From Myrica gale (Eukaryota > Streptophyta > Magnoliopsida > Fagales > Myricaceae), in NCBI GenBank assembly GCA_963930655.1, contig OZ005617.1:8620501-8684500 (forward strand): DNA of 64,000 bases, given 5' to 3'. A program made the position numbers and the translations under genes. The notes below the pieces were generated by a model. The model made no database searches and was not told where the DNA came from. It saw nothing but the letters and a program-made list of their open reading frames with translations. Positions 11,503 to 22,800 of this stretch are shown in pieces (the stretch's first letter is position 1; every line of letters starts with the position of its first letter).

Positions 11503-11752
11503 ATAATAGATAAGTTTGTGATAAGAAAGTCACGCAGCGTAGAGTCGTCTAATACCTCTAACGTGACTTCTAATTCTGAATCGGATATTAGTTCAAAAAG
11601 ACATCGCATTATGTTTAGTCCAAATGATATTATTGATGACCCAGATTTACGTAAACACATTGAAAACTATTGAGAACGGAGTCATTTTGCAATATTTTCA
11701 GAAGATGCAAAAACATAGGATGCAATTGTCACCTCTTAGTCGCAATACATAG
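11503..11752 (+). pseudogene. hAT transposase remnant: N terminus fused to C terminus
   Basis: After a 'ttgtttag' acceptor the frame reads DKFVIRKSRSVESSNTSN.. and IIDDPDLRKHIENY, which resembles the N terminus of TTF-type (ZMYM1-like) hAT transposases. It then changes frame into IENGVILQYFQKMQKHRMQL and a TAG at 11750. That piece matches the final residues of the relative at 47000-47060 (IENEVILQCFQNIQ..). The entire catalytic core is therefore missing. The junction lies between two similar strings, 'attgaaaac' and 'attgagaac', near 11660-11680. Confidence 0.72.
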
Positions 11753-11909
11753 TACGGTATGAGTATTCTAAGATTTTTAATGCTTTTAGTCTTTAATTTT
11801 CAATATTGTAACTCTAAGACAATTTTTTGCATTACGAAGGAAAAAAAATTCTTGTCATTTCGCGTTTAAAGTTCGACCCCTTTCAATTTTGATCCTGGAT
11901 CCGCCACTG

Positions 11910-12411
11910 AGGTATGGTTACTATTTCATTGGTTTTAATCTTTGATGGGCAGAATTGATTAGTGCGGCAGTCTATATGCATATATTAAACTGTTTCGTGA
12001 ATTCCATTTAATTTGCCAATTGTTGTAAAGAATAAAAATATCTGCCAAGATAATAGCCTCATTGAAATGATAGTAAAATTTGATCCAATAATGTTGGCAC
12101 ACATTCCACAATATATAACATGGTGAAATTCATAATCATTATTAAAGACACCATGTACAAAATGAATTGATGCAAATATTAGTATCTGAAATTAAAAATA
12201 CTATTATCAACAAAATCAAGGAAGAAAATAATATTTTTCGATTACATTTAATTGCACCCTTGATACACATTTATTCTTTATTTTTCTACAAAATAATAAA
12301 AAAAATTTACAAGATAATATATTTATATTGACTCTGAAACCATTATTACGAACATTTTAAAAAAGTCGCATTGAAAGTGTAAAACAATAAAATAAGAAAC
12401 TATAAAATTTA
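11910..12411. other. AT-rich intergenic DNA
   Basis: No gene, terminal repeat or clear motif was seen. Confidence 0.5.
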
Positions 12412-12730
12412 GGGAAATTTGCTTTTTAGTCCTTAGGTTTAACCCCTTTTCATTTTTAGTCGTGAATTTTAGAGGGTCAAAATTTTAGTCCTTGAACTTT
12501 CATCTTTGTAAAATTTAGTCCTTCCGTTAGTCTGTCGTCAGTTTGCCGTCAAATTTGTACCGGACGACCGCTACATGTACCGGTCGACCGGTACAAAAAT
12601 TGACGGCAGACTGACGGAAGGACTAAATTTTACAAAGATGAAAGTTCAAGGACTAAAATTTTGAAGGTTGAAAGTTAAGGACTAAAATTAAAAAGAGCCC
12701 AAAATCTAAGGACTAAAAAGCAAAATTTCC
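12412..12730. mobile_element. Palindromic MULE-type MITE, about 319 bp
   Basis: Nearly the whole element folds on itself. The left arm has 'tttgctttttagtccttagg' and 'aaattttagtccttgaac'; the right arm carries the mirrors. The centre is CCGGTCGACCGG-like. Flanks taaaattta / aaaaattta match 8 of 9, consistent with a 9-bp MULE duplication. The SalI-like core resembles that of the element at 39370. Confidence 0.8.
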
Positions 12731-12740
12731 AAAAATTTAA

Positions 12741-13569
12741 AGGATCCAAACGGCTAATTTCATCGTATTGCACTTTCGAATTATCAAAATTCATCCATTT
12801 GTGCCTTTAACTAGATTATACTATTCAAATGAGGGAAAAATAGGTTAAATAGCATAATCTTAACAATCGAGTCCTATTAAAAGGTGCAATGCTACAAAAT
12901 GATAGTTTGGATTCTTACATGACATTGGCTGATAATTTAGAGATGAAAAGTGAAGTTTTCCCTATGTATATTTTTCTTCCTCCTCAAGTAGAAATACTAG
13001 CACAACTATAAATGGGTGATAAGAAAACCTACTAGGTTTGAGGATTAGTAAATAGCCTGTGACTTTGATATTCAAGGCTCACAAGCAAAAAAAAAAATCA
13101 TATTATTAACATTCACAAATATAGAAAATAACACAAGTGATATATCCACGCCCTGAAAAACAAAAATTCTATAATATGTTTTTGCAAATAAAGAATATTC
13201 ATAAATAAACAATTCTCGTGATTTCCCCGAACTTCACTTTCGTCTTTTATTCCCCGAGAAGTTTTCTTCTCTTGTTTGACTTTAAGTTTCAAAAACAAAA
13301 TTGCCTTCTTTTAGAAGAAATAAATAAATGTTTTCTATATTTTGAAAATCTCTTGAATCTATTTTTTTTATTTTTGCTAAGGAAAAAAAAAGGGAAAAAA
13401 CAAGCTCGTTTGCGAGAAAGCATATATATATATATATACACACATACACACAAGCAAGTCCTCTTAACATCGACTTTACGTTATCCCTCTTAAAGACAAC
13501 CCCTTGGCCCCTCTATTCTAATCTAACGTCTCTTTTGGCACCCTCGTTCTTACCCATAACCTAAAGGAA
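12741..13569. promoter_or_regulatory. Upstream region of the RBM34 gene
   Basis: AT-rich DNA with no gene. A TA/CA microsatellite at 13421-13453 and a C-rich leader (about 13480-13560) precede the start codon at 13570. No TATA box can be assigned confidently. Confidence 0.4.
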
Positions 13570-16500
13570 ATGGGGAGAGTTAAACACAAACCTAGGGAAC
13601 CAGACCAAACTCCCCAGGGCGACGCCGTTCCGTCTTCGTCTGGGATTTTCAAGACCCTCTTTGGTGACGCCCCGGACCAAAATGCCACCGATTCCATCTT
13701 CTCTGACGACAACCCTTTTAGAAGAAAGCCCCAAGCATCGTTGGCGCCGGCACAGGGGTTTGCTGAAGCTGAATCATTCAGAAGCGCTAACGATGTCAGA
13801 TGTGGAAACCCTAATTCTGCTTATGAACTGGAGCAGAAGAAGAGGAAGCGGAGCAAGGATAAGCTGCCTGATATTGAGGCGGATCCTGTGGCAGAAGCTT
13901 CCGAGACTCTGGTGGGGACGAATAAATCGAAGAAAGAGAAACTCCAAAACCCTAATCTTGGAGCAGCTTCAGAGGGCGAAATGCAGAAAGACAAAGGTGG
14001 AAACCCCAGTTTGGGCTCTGAGTCGAATCGGCAAGCTGTGAAAGAAGAAGGGCAACCCATTGAATTGGGTCACGCGTCGAATGGAGAAAACCCTGATTTG
14101 GGTTCGGAGTCAAGAAGTATGGATAAGAATATGAAGAAGCAAAAGAAGAGGAAACGGGATGAGCTTGAGAGGGAGTACGAGATGAAGAAATATGGTGCGG
14201 CGGAGGACGAAAGAAGAGAAGGAGAGGAATTATTGAAAGAGAAGAAGAAAGTTGGGGAGAAGAGAAAAACAATGGAAAATTTAGAAGATATGGTTATTTC
14301 CCCGGATGGCTTTGACGACGAGAGCAAGCTTTTGAGGACTGTGTTTGTAGGGAACTTGCCGCTGAAGGTGAAGAAGAAAGCTTTGATTAAGGAATTCAAA
14401 CAGTTTGGGGAGGTGGAGTCTGTGAGGATCCGTTCCGTGCCGATCGTGGATGTGAGTATTGCATGATGATTTGGTTTCCGTTTTCACAATATTCAAGAAA
14501 TATATGTTTGTTTTGATATATGAGAAGTAATTATGACTGTGATCTTTTTTTTTGCAGACCAAAAAGCCGAGGAAGGAAGCTATACTTACGAAGCAATTCA
14601 ATGAAGCTGTTGACAGGTGATAAGTTTGAATGACATTGTTGTTTGGAATTTCCCGAGTTTGATTGATTTAACTTCTCTGAATATGTTCCTCTACAATCTT
14701 TTGAACTTTCTAGTACTCATTTATTTCCCGAGTTTGATTGATTTAACTTCTCTGAATATGTTCCTCTACAATCTTTTGAACTTTCTAGTACTCATTTATT
14801 TCCCCATTAATCTTGTGCTGATTGGTTGGTTGTATAATTTTTCTTTTTTGGGTATTTGATTTTTCAGATTTTTTAGGTATTCCTCTCAGTTACCAATACA
14901 TTTGACTATCTTTATGTGTGAGGCAATAGTATTTTCCTCATTGATGGCTTCTAGACAGAAGTTATGATTAAGTGAAAGAAGGAAGTCTTTTTTCTTCTCG
15001 TCATTTAGTTGATAATTGTTAAATACTGCTATGATGACAGTTAAAGCCTACTGCAGATTCCTTTTTTTTCTTTTGCTTCTTCAATCTGTGTCACTTGTTT
15101 TCATTTTGGTGAAGTATGGTTGCGAGGTGGGGGGATGGAGGACTCCGGTGGTTAATGGTTCTTATGGGGTGAGCTTGTGGAAGCATATTAGTAGCGGGTG
15201 GGCATACTTCTATGAGAGGCTCTTTTTTGTGGTGGGGTACGGGCTTAGAGTCCGTTTTTGGCATGATCTTTGGTTTGGAGAAAGAATTTTAAGGTTAGAA
15301 TTTTAAGAATTTTAGAGTCCGTTTTTGGCAGGATGCATTGGTGCAGATTATTTGGAGGATAGGTCGGGAATTACGGTTTGGAATGTTCAGTTTTCTAGAA
15401 CCGCTAATGATTGGGAGTTGGATGACTTTGCGGCCTTTTATTCTTTGTTGTATGGGCAGGTTGTTAGGAGAGGGTAGGTTGATAAGTTGTGGTGGCGGGA
15501 TTCCAAAATCGGTGCCTTTTCGGTCAAGTCTTTGTATAGATCTCTTTCGCGGGATATTGATTTGAGTTTCCCTTGGCGTCAGTGCTGGAAGACTTTGGTT
15601 CCCTCTAGAGTTTCTTTTTTGGCTTGGGAGGCTGCTCGTGGGAGAGTGTTGACTATTGACAACTTAAGGAGGAAGGGCTTTTACTTGATTGATTGGTGTT
15701 TCTTCTGTAAAGGCGAGGGGAGTCTGTGGATCATCTTTTTCTGCATTGTTCGGTGGCTAGAGGGTTGTGGGCGTCTTTATTTTGCATTATGAACCTTTCT
15801 TGGGTTATGCCAAGGAGGGTGATTGAGGTGTTGATGGGCTGGAAAATGTAGTTCGACAACCCCATTGCTTTGGCAGTGTGGAGGATAATTCCTCTTGCTG
15901 TTTCGTGGATCTTGTGGAGGGAGAGGAACATCATATGCTTCGAAAATTCTGAGTGGTCTTTGGATAACTTAAGGGGTCTTGTATTGCAGTCGCTTTTTCC
16001 TTGGGCTAATGTGATGTTGGGTTCTCCTTTTTCGGGTTTTTCGGATTTCCTTAGCTTTCGTGCTTGCTTATGTTAGGGGTTTTCAGTATAGTCTTTTGTA
16101 CTGTTGACTCTGTTGTTTTGTACCTTTGTTTCTCTTTATTAATAAGATTGGCTTATCAAAAAAAAAAATCTGTGTCACTTGTTGATGAGAAAGCTTCTTA
16201 TTACAGTGTCCATGCTTACATTGTTTTTAAAACTGAAGAATCCGCCCAGGCTTCCTTGTCCCATAACATGGCTCTGGTATGTTCTTATCAATTCTCGGTA
16301 ATCAGCGTGGTTCTATATCAAGTTTGATTTTGTACTATCTTAATTTTGAGGTGATATGTGTTGATGTCTCTTTAACTGATTCTAGTTTGGAGGGAATCAC
16401 ATTCGTGTTGACCGGGCATGCCCACCTCGGAAGAAGCTTAAAGGGGAGAGTGTTTCACTTTATGATATCAAAAGAACTGTTTTTGTGGGTAACCTCCCAT

Positions 16501-18206
16501 ATGATGTGAAGGTAACTTGCTAGTCTTGATTTTTTTGCGCTCTTCTAGTTTGAAAAATGTTGTCGCTGTAATCTGGATTCTTTTCCTTTTCTAATTTTGC
16601 AGGATGAAGAACTCTATCAGCTGTTTTCTGGTATCGACAATCTGGGATCCGGCATTGAAGCCATTAGGGTCATTAGGCATCCTCATATAAGTCTTGGAAA
16701 GGGTATTGCCTATGTCTTGTTGAAAACAAGGGTATAATCTTCTATTCTCCAAACTCCTCCGTTACTTCAAATGGACTTCCTTTTCTCTATTTTTGAATTC
16801 TCATTGGGTCTTCAAATGTCTAAAACCAGGATAGTGGGAATTAGATGGAATTGCGGCTTGTAAGATCAATTTTTGAGTTACTCCTGGATTTATTTTTATG
16901 TGGATTGCAATAAGTTGAAAGCTGCTTCTGATCATGTTTTTCAATCTCATTTTTTTGGTGACCTTTTCTCCTTTGTGATATTTTCGCTACCACCAGGTTG
17001 TTAAAATAATTTCTGGAGGCTATTATCAGTGTTTTGTATTACTAGATTATGTTACACATCTTTGCAAGTCTTTCTTGCCCTGTCTTTCCGAAGCTCTATT
17101 CAGACAAACATGTGATTTGAGTTGGGTTCCTCTCCAGTAGGAGTGTTCGTTTTGACAATGTCGATTCTCTATTAGCTGGGAATATTTGACTACTGTAATT
17201 AGATTTCTTGATTTTTCATCCATATATATTGCATTGGCATACTTAGGGTGGGTTTGTGTTGTAAAATTTTTGTGTTGTTAAAATTTTAGGTATTGGGTTT
17301 AGTGAAAAAGTGAAGAGGTAATTTTTTATATTTTTTGTTGTGAAAAGTTATGATTTGATGGGAGAGAGAGATTATATTGTAGTATTTTATTGTGAGGGTG
17401 TAAAATTTTGTGAAATTTTACATTGCAAACGGACGCTTAGCTAAAAGGGCTCTAGGAGAGCTTGCCATATGTTTTTGTGAAGGACAGTTGAAATGCTTAG
17501 ATAATGGTTGAAGCTAGTTGAAAGAACTTTGACCAATTTGGGGGCAGAGAGAGATTGAGAAACAGCAAAAGCCTATAAACCTGTAACGGAATTCACAATA
17601 TGATCATGAAGTGTTTGTTCCACTGACATATTTAGGATTTTGTGCAGCCATTAACTTACTTATCACTTGGCTTGCAACTGCATTATGTGTGATTTGTATT
17701 TTCAGGAAGCTGCAAATCTAGCTGTTAAGAAACGGAAATTGAAGCTACGAGACCGGGAGCTGAGAGTCTCTCATGCAAGAAGAGATACCACTCCATCTGC
17801 CACACCATCTGCCACACCATCAAAGAGACCGAGTACATTTCTTGCTCAGACTGCTAACTCTCCAGCTAAGAGGCTAGCTCTGCGTTCCAGGACTTCAGAT
17901 AGCAATGCTAGGGAAAATGCAAAGGCTCCCCTATCCTATCAGGGATTGCGTGCAAGCAAATATGGCGTCCAAAAGAAAGTTCATCATCCTAAAAGCATTA
18001 GGTCAGCCGATACGAACTCTAAAACCCAGAGTGGAGAGAAGTTGAAAGAACGGAAGGGAAAAAGACCGGCAGTTGCTGCCAGAAAGGCAAAAGCGAATGT
18101 GCCCAAGGAAGGTGGTTCTTCAAGACTAGGAGGGACCAAACGCAAGCTGGATAGGCAAACTCCGCAGAGCTTCCAGCAGAAGAAGAAGGCCAAAAAATTC
18201 AAGTAG
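13570..18206 (+). CDS. RBM34: RNA-binding protein 34 / Nop12 homologue (two RRMs)
   Basis: Probable nucleolar RNA-binding protein acting in large-subunit ribosome maturation, by family. Six exons: 13570-14451, 14558-14616, 16207-16276, 16386-16511, 16603-16731 and 17706-18206. The phases close to 588 aa. The N terminus is charged, with Lys/Glu runs. RRM1 begins near residue 256 (TVFVGNLPLKVKKK) and continues over exons 2-4 (SVHAYIVFKTEESAQ, NHIRVDRA). RRM2 begins near 367 (RTVFVGNLPYDVK) and runs through GKGIAYVLLKTR. The C-terminal 160 residues are basic, with a triple SATP-like repeat and a final QQKKKAKKFK nuclear/nucleolar-type signal. Intron 2 carries a 75-bp tandem duplication and a LINE; intron 5 carries a Tourist-like MITE. 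The start is the first ATG before an open frame with no upstream competitor. The gene looks intact. Confidence 0.92.
14648..14797 (+). repeat. Tandem duplication, 2 x 75 bp, in RBM34 intron 2
   Basis: The unit starting 'atttcccgagtttgattga' is repeated head to tail with period 75 and no visible difference, so the duplication is recent. Confidence 0.95.
15085..16183 (+). mobile_element. 5'-truncated LINE in RBM34 intron 2, with 15-bp TSD
   Basis: The direct repeat TCTGTGTCACTTGTT lies at 15085-15099 and 16169-16183. The body is 15100-16168, ends in an A run and is 5'-truncated. It encodes pieces of the LINE reverse-transcriptase C terminus and the plant zf-RVT domain (WRDSKIGAFSVKSLYRSL, LAWEAARGRVLTIDNLRRKG, then WCFFC and DHLFLHC zinc ligands), with frameshifts and stops. 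It is in the same orientation as the gene. Its 3' junction is 23 bp from the splice acceptor of exon 3. Confidence 0.93.
17246..17436 (+). mobile_element. Tourist-like (PIF/Harbinger) MITE in RBM34 intron 5
   Basis: Flanked by TTA on both sides. The ends are gggtgggtttgtgttgtaaa and a mirror ending 'caaacggacgc'. The internal 'agtgaaaaagtgaagaggtaa' phrase recurs in the copies at 43125 and (reverse strand) 60985. Confidence 0.82.
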
Positions 18207-19050
18207 GAATACAAAAGGAAGAGCTCTCTTGATTATATGAATGACTCCAGTTAGACTGCAATAACTGGAGGTTGGAGAACTGTGATACATGTGTGATCCA
18301 CTAGAATTGTCATAACTCTGCTCGAAATTATTTGAAATTTCAATATTTCTCTAATCGAAATGGAAATTTTGAGTATATGGAGTTACAAAAATATGGGTTT
18401 TTTTTTTAATGTTAACCTAATTTCCTTTACCTTGCAATGTTTTGCCCTTTTTGTGGACCCTTTATATTCTTTGATAAATTGCCAGTTATGTCTATTAGGT
18501 TTTCTTTTCTTTTTCATTTTTAGCAAATGGTCACTAAGCTATTCGTTGTGAAATGTTTTATTTCAATTGATGGATTATATCAACTGATGAGTATTTGTTA
18601 TCCCAAATATGAAATTAATAGTCTTTAAAATAGGAAGTGGGTTTTTTGTCTTTTATATAAATGAAGAATGTAGGGAACTCAACAGGCTCCTGCCCGGGAG
18701 AAATTACTTTTGAGTTAAATCTTTGGACTTTGAGAGCTTTGTTTTTTTAACCGAGAAGGAAACAGTGTTTTCTTGTTAATTATCTGCGTCCGATATGAAA
18801 AATCTTTGCTAATTGCTTAGTTGCTACTTCCAATTTTTCGTCTTCTTCATCCCTAACTAGAAAACAAGAATTAAAATCCCTAAAATTCCTCGTTAATTTA
18901 TTTTTCGTCTTCTTCCATTATTGCAGAAGCGCCCACCAATATTCGGTTCGCCTTGAAACCTTGAGTTCTAGCCTCTGATACTTAAAAACATTCTTCGTTT
19001 ATGCGAATAGACTGTAGTTCTGTAGGTGTTTAGCTACGGAGTTGTGTAGT
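18207..19050. other. 3' flank of RBM34 and upstream of the F-box pseudogene
   Basis: AT-rich DNA with no supported gene. Candidate polyadenylation signals are present but unremarkable. Confidence 0.4.
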
Positions 19051-19181
19051 GACCAAATATTCCATATCTTCTTATGATTACCAGCAAAGAGTATATGCAG
19101 GTTCAAAGCTGTCTGCAAATCCATCTTCGAATTCTCAGAAGAAACCCTCTTCGTGTTGAAGCAAACTCGACACTAGCAGTT

Positions 19182-19426
19182 TGTCACGAGACCTGACACA
19201 GGGAAGGAGATAAAGGGAAGTTTGAGTTCGGAAGTCTGAAGAGTTCGAATTAGCTTAGGATGTGGTCGTTGACTGCAATGTGTTAATCGGAATGGGCCTT
19301 GGGCCATTATGTTATTTGCTTTCTTTAGTTGTGTTAGTGGGCTATTTCTTTAGCCTTTTTCTTTAGTCCGGTCCATTTCTGCAGTTTGTCACTCTTCGCG
19401 TTGAAGCAAACTCGACACTAGCAGTT
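19182..19426 (+). repeat. Tandem 245-bp duplication of LTR start plus F-box flank
   Basis: The first ~190 bases of the LTR (TGTCACGAGACC.. to 'ccatttctg') occur here, followed by a second copy of the F-box flank (ttgaagcaaactcgacacta), after which the true left LTR starts at 19427. The period is 245 bp. Such a chimeric duplication of host flank and LTR must postdate the insertion. Confidence 0.85.
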
Positions 19427-19784
19427 TGTCACGGGACCTTACGCAGGGAAGGAGATAAAGGGAAGTTTGAGCTCGGAAGTCTGGAGAGTTCGAATTAGCA
19501 TAGGATGTGGTCGTTGACTGCATTGTGTTAATCGGAATGGGCCTTAGGCCATTATGTTATATGCTTTCTTTGGCCTTTTTCTTTAGTCCGATCCATTTCT
19601 GGGCCCAGTTGCTACTGGTATAAGTTCTTGTATTTCGTGAAATCATGTATCAAAAATCCTGATGTTAAGCACAAAGGAGGCCGACTACCTCGTACAAAGT
19701 CTCATTGTCTACATTTCCTTGCCAAACAAACACTGTTTCATTCATTTTACACTATTAACCCCATCATCCACAAAGTTTTTTACA
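19427..19784 (+). repeat. Left LTR of the chromovirus
   Basis: 358 bp, TGTCACGG..TTTTTTACA. It lacks about 28 bases present in the right LTR ('tctttagttgtgttagtggg' region). Confidence 0.9.
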
Positions 19785-19786
19785 TT

Positions 19787-19799
19787 TGGTATCAGAGCA
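19787..19799 (+). other. Primer-binding site (initiator tRNA-Met type)
   Basis: TGGTATCAGAGCA two bases inside the left LTR, the standard plant LTR-retrotransposon PBS. Confidence 0.9.
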
Positions 19800-19835
19800 A
19801 TAATCCTCATGACTTAAGCTAATAGACTATCTCAG

Positions 19836-22800
19836 TTGGAAGAAGTTGTTAACACAATGAAAACCCAACAAGATACCCATCACAACTTGCTAGAGACTAT
19901 GTCTCAACAACTGCTACAAATTGCTGACAGCATGAAAGTTTTGTCCATCACTCATGGCAAACGGCATGAAGACCCAGGTGGCTATGGAAATCCAGACAGA
20001 TCCTTGAGGGGGGCCTAGAGGAGGTCCAGTGGGTGGTGAGAATGTTCCCTCTTCTGTAAATCGAGATGAAGGGGCCTTTGGCAGCTCTGGATTTCCACAA
20101 TGTAAGCCTCTAAAGTTAGAATTTCCCAGATTTGATGGTGATAACCCTGCTACTTGGATTTATAAGGCCAATCAATTCTACAATTATTATCAAACACCTG
20201 CTGGGCAGAAGATTTTGTTGGCTTCATTTCATATGGAAGGGGATGCACTAGTTTGGTTTCAGGATTCGGAAGAGGCTGGAGTTTTCAATAGTTGGGAGGC
20301 TTTTACTAAGTCACTATACATAGGCTAAGACAAACTGCCACAGTTACTGAGTACAAAACTCAGTTTGAGGTGCTGTCTAATAGGATAAGGGGGCTGTCAG
20401 AACACAATAAACTGAATTGTTTCATCGGTGGTTTAAGAGATGAGATTCAGTTCCAAGTCAAGTTATTGAACCCCTCCTCTCTTAACTCATCTTTTGGGTT
20501 AGCTAAGCTACAGGAGGAAAGTGTAGCTACCCTCAAGAGAAGTCTTAGATCTAGAATTATGGATTTAGGGAGAAATCAAGGTTCAGTTATTAACAAAGGT
20601 TTCAACCCTAGAGGGGGAAGTTCCTTTAAGGGTCCCACTGACTCTAAACCAAGGTTTCCTATTCAGAGGTTATCTCCTACACAAATGAAGGAAAGGAGAA
20701 ACAAGAGCTTTTGCTACAATTGTGATGAGAAGTGGAACCTACACCATCAGTGCACTGGGAAGAGAATTTATATGATGGAGGAAGTTGAATGGGTATCTGA
20801 AGATGAGGAGGAAATGGAAGAAGAAGTTGCTGATCCATTTGAAATTGAAGTGTTGGGACACAATGTACCAGAAATTTCCTTACATGCTATTTCAGGTACA
20901 CCTAAACCGAGTACCATGAGATTGATTGGGAAGATTGGAATGAGTAAGATGGTCATTTTAGTGGACACGGGGAATACTCATAACTTCCTAGATCTCCTCG
21001 GTCATTAAGAAAAATAATCTGCAAGTCACAGAGTATAATACATTGAGGGTGAGGGTAGCTAATGGTGACACTATGATGTCTGATGGAGGTTGTGAAAAAG
21101 GTTGTTGTTAAGATGCAAGGACACAACTATGAAGCTGATTTTTACTTGCTGCCTCTAGGGGATGTGATGTGGTGCTGTGTGAGTTGGTTGAGCACTTTAG
21201 TCCAATTTTGTGGGACCTCCTTAAGTTGACCATGTCATTTAACTACAGGGGCAGATCAGTTTTGATGCAGGGGCTGCAACCTATGGAATGGTCAATGATG
21301 GAGGGACAAAATTTTCATGCACATGCAAAGGTGGAACGGCAAGGAGTGGTTTTACATGCGGTCCAATCAGTGGCTATGCAAACAGAGGGAGATTTAGAAC
21401 CTCCTGTGAAGGGGATGTTACAACAGTTTGAGGATCTGTTTGCTGAACCGAGTGGGTTGTCTCCAATCAGAAGCCATGATCACCAAATCACCCTCAAAGA
21501 AGGGACTCTACCCGTGTGTGTACGCCTTTATAGGTATCCCTTTTACCAAAAGGGAGAAATTAAGAAGATTGTTCGGGAGCTATCAGACCAAGTTAATCCC
21601 CATTTTCCTCTCTAGTGTTGCTGGTTAGGAAGGCGGATGGAAGGTGGAGGATGTGTGTGGATTACCGGGCTCTCAATCAAGTCATGGTCAAAGACAAATA
21701 CCCCATTTCAGTGGTAGATGAATTAATGGATAAGCTGCATGGAGCTACCATTTTTTCTAAGTTGGGTCTTAGATCGGGGTACCTTTAAATACGTGTGAGG
21801 GCTGAGGATGTGCCTAAGACTGCGTTTAGGACCCATAAGGGTCACTATGAATTCTTGGTAATGCCCTTTGGGTTTACCAATGCCCCTTCTACATTCCAAG
21901 GCCTTATGAATGACATATTCAGACCTTACTTGCGCAAGTTTTTCCTTGTTTTCTTTGATGACATCTCAAGTGTACAACAAGGATTTAACAGACCACTTGT
22001 TACACCTTAAGAAGGTCCTGAACATGCTAAGACTGCATCAACTTTATGTAAAGAAATCTAAATGTCGTTTTGCCTACAGTGAAATAGACTACTTAGGACA
22101 TCTAATCTCTGCACATGGAGTACGAGCTGATCTAGGGAAGATTGTGGCAATGTTGGACTGGCCTATTCCAAAGAATTTGAAGGCCTTAAGAGGTTTCTTA
22201 GGCCTCACGGGTTACTACAGGAGGTTTATCCAGGGGTACGAGCGGATTGCAGCTCCCCTAACCCAACTATTGAAGAACTCCTTCAGTTGGACTGAGGAGA
22301 CTACCCAAGCCTTTGTATAGTTGAAAGAGGCGGTTACAAATCCTCCCGTTCTTGCTTTACCTGATTTTACTAAGACATTTCTCATTGAATGTGATGCATG
22401 TGGTGTGAGGGTTGATGCAATTCTTATGCAGCAAGGTAGACCTTTGTCTTACTTCAGCCAAGCTCTCAAAGGGAGGATGTTACATTTATCCACCTATGAA
22501 AAAGAGTTATATGCTCTAGTGTGTGCAGTGCAGAAATAGAGGCCCTACCTAGTGGGTCAAACATTTAAAATCAAAACGGACCAGCAAACTTTGAAGTTCT
22601 TGCTGGAACAAAAAGTGGGCACACCTGCCAAACAAAAGTGGCTGACCAAACTGCTGGGTTATGATTTTTCAATCGAATACAAACAAGGTAAAGAAAACAG
22701 GGTGGCAGATGCCCTTTCAAGGAGGGATGAGGTTGTAGATGATGTTGTAGAGGATGGGGTTCTTGCGGCTATTACTTTTCCCCAACCCGTGTGGATTGAG

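Larger units (their letters stand above)
10226..11909 (+). mobile_element. Internally deleted TTF-type hAT element
   Basis: Bounded by CAGTGGCAGATCCA at the left and its mirror TGGATCCGCCACTG at the right, the terminal type shared with 40376-42886 and 45937-47211. Flanking 8-mers (ggggcagg / aggtatgg) do not match well, so the duplication has decayed or the ends have shifted. Inside are a CT-rich leader, AT-rich intron-like DNA and a fused remnant of a transposase gene (11503-11752). Confidence 0.75.

Noticed and set aside
13821..14399. Minus-strand open frames opposite RBM34 exon 1
   Set aside because: Shadows of a Lys/Glu-rich coding exon, with Ser/Phe-rich translation typical of antisense frames.
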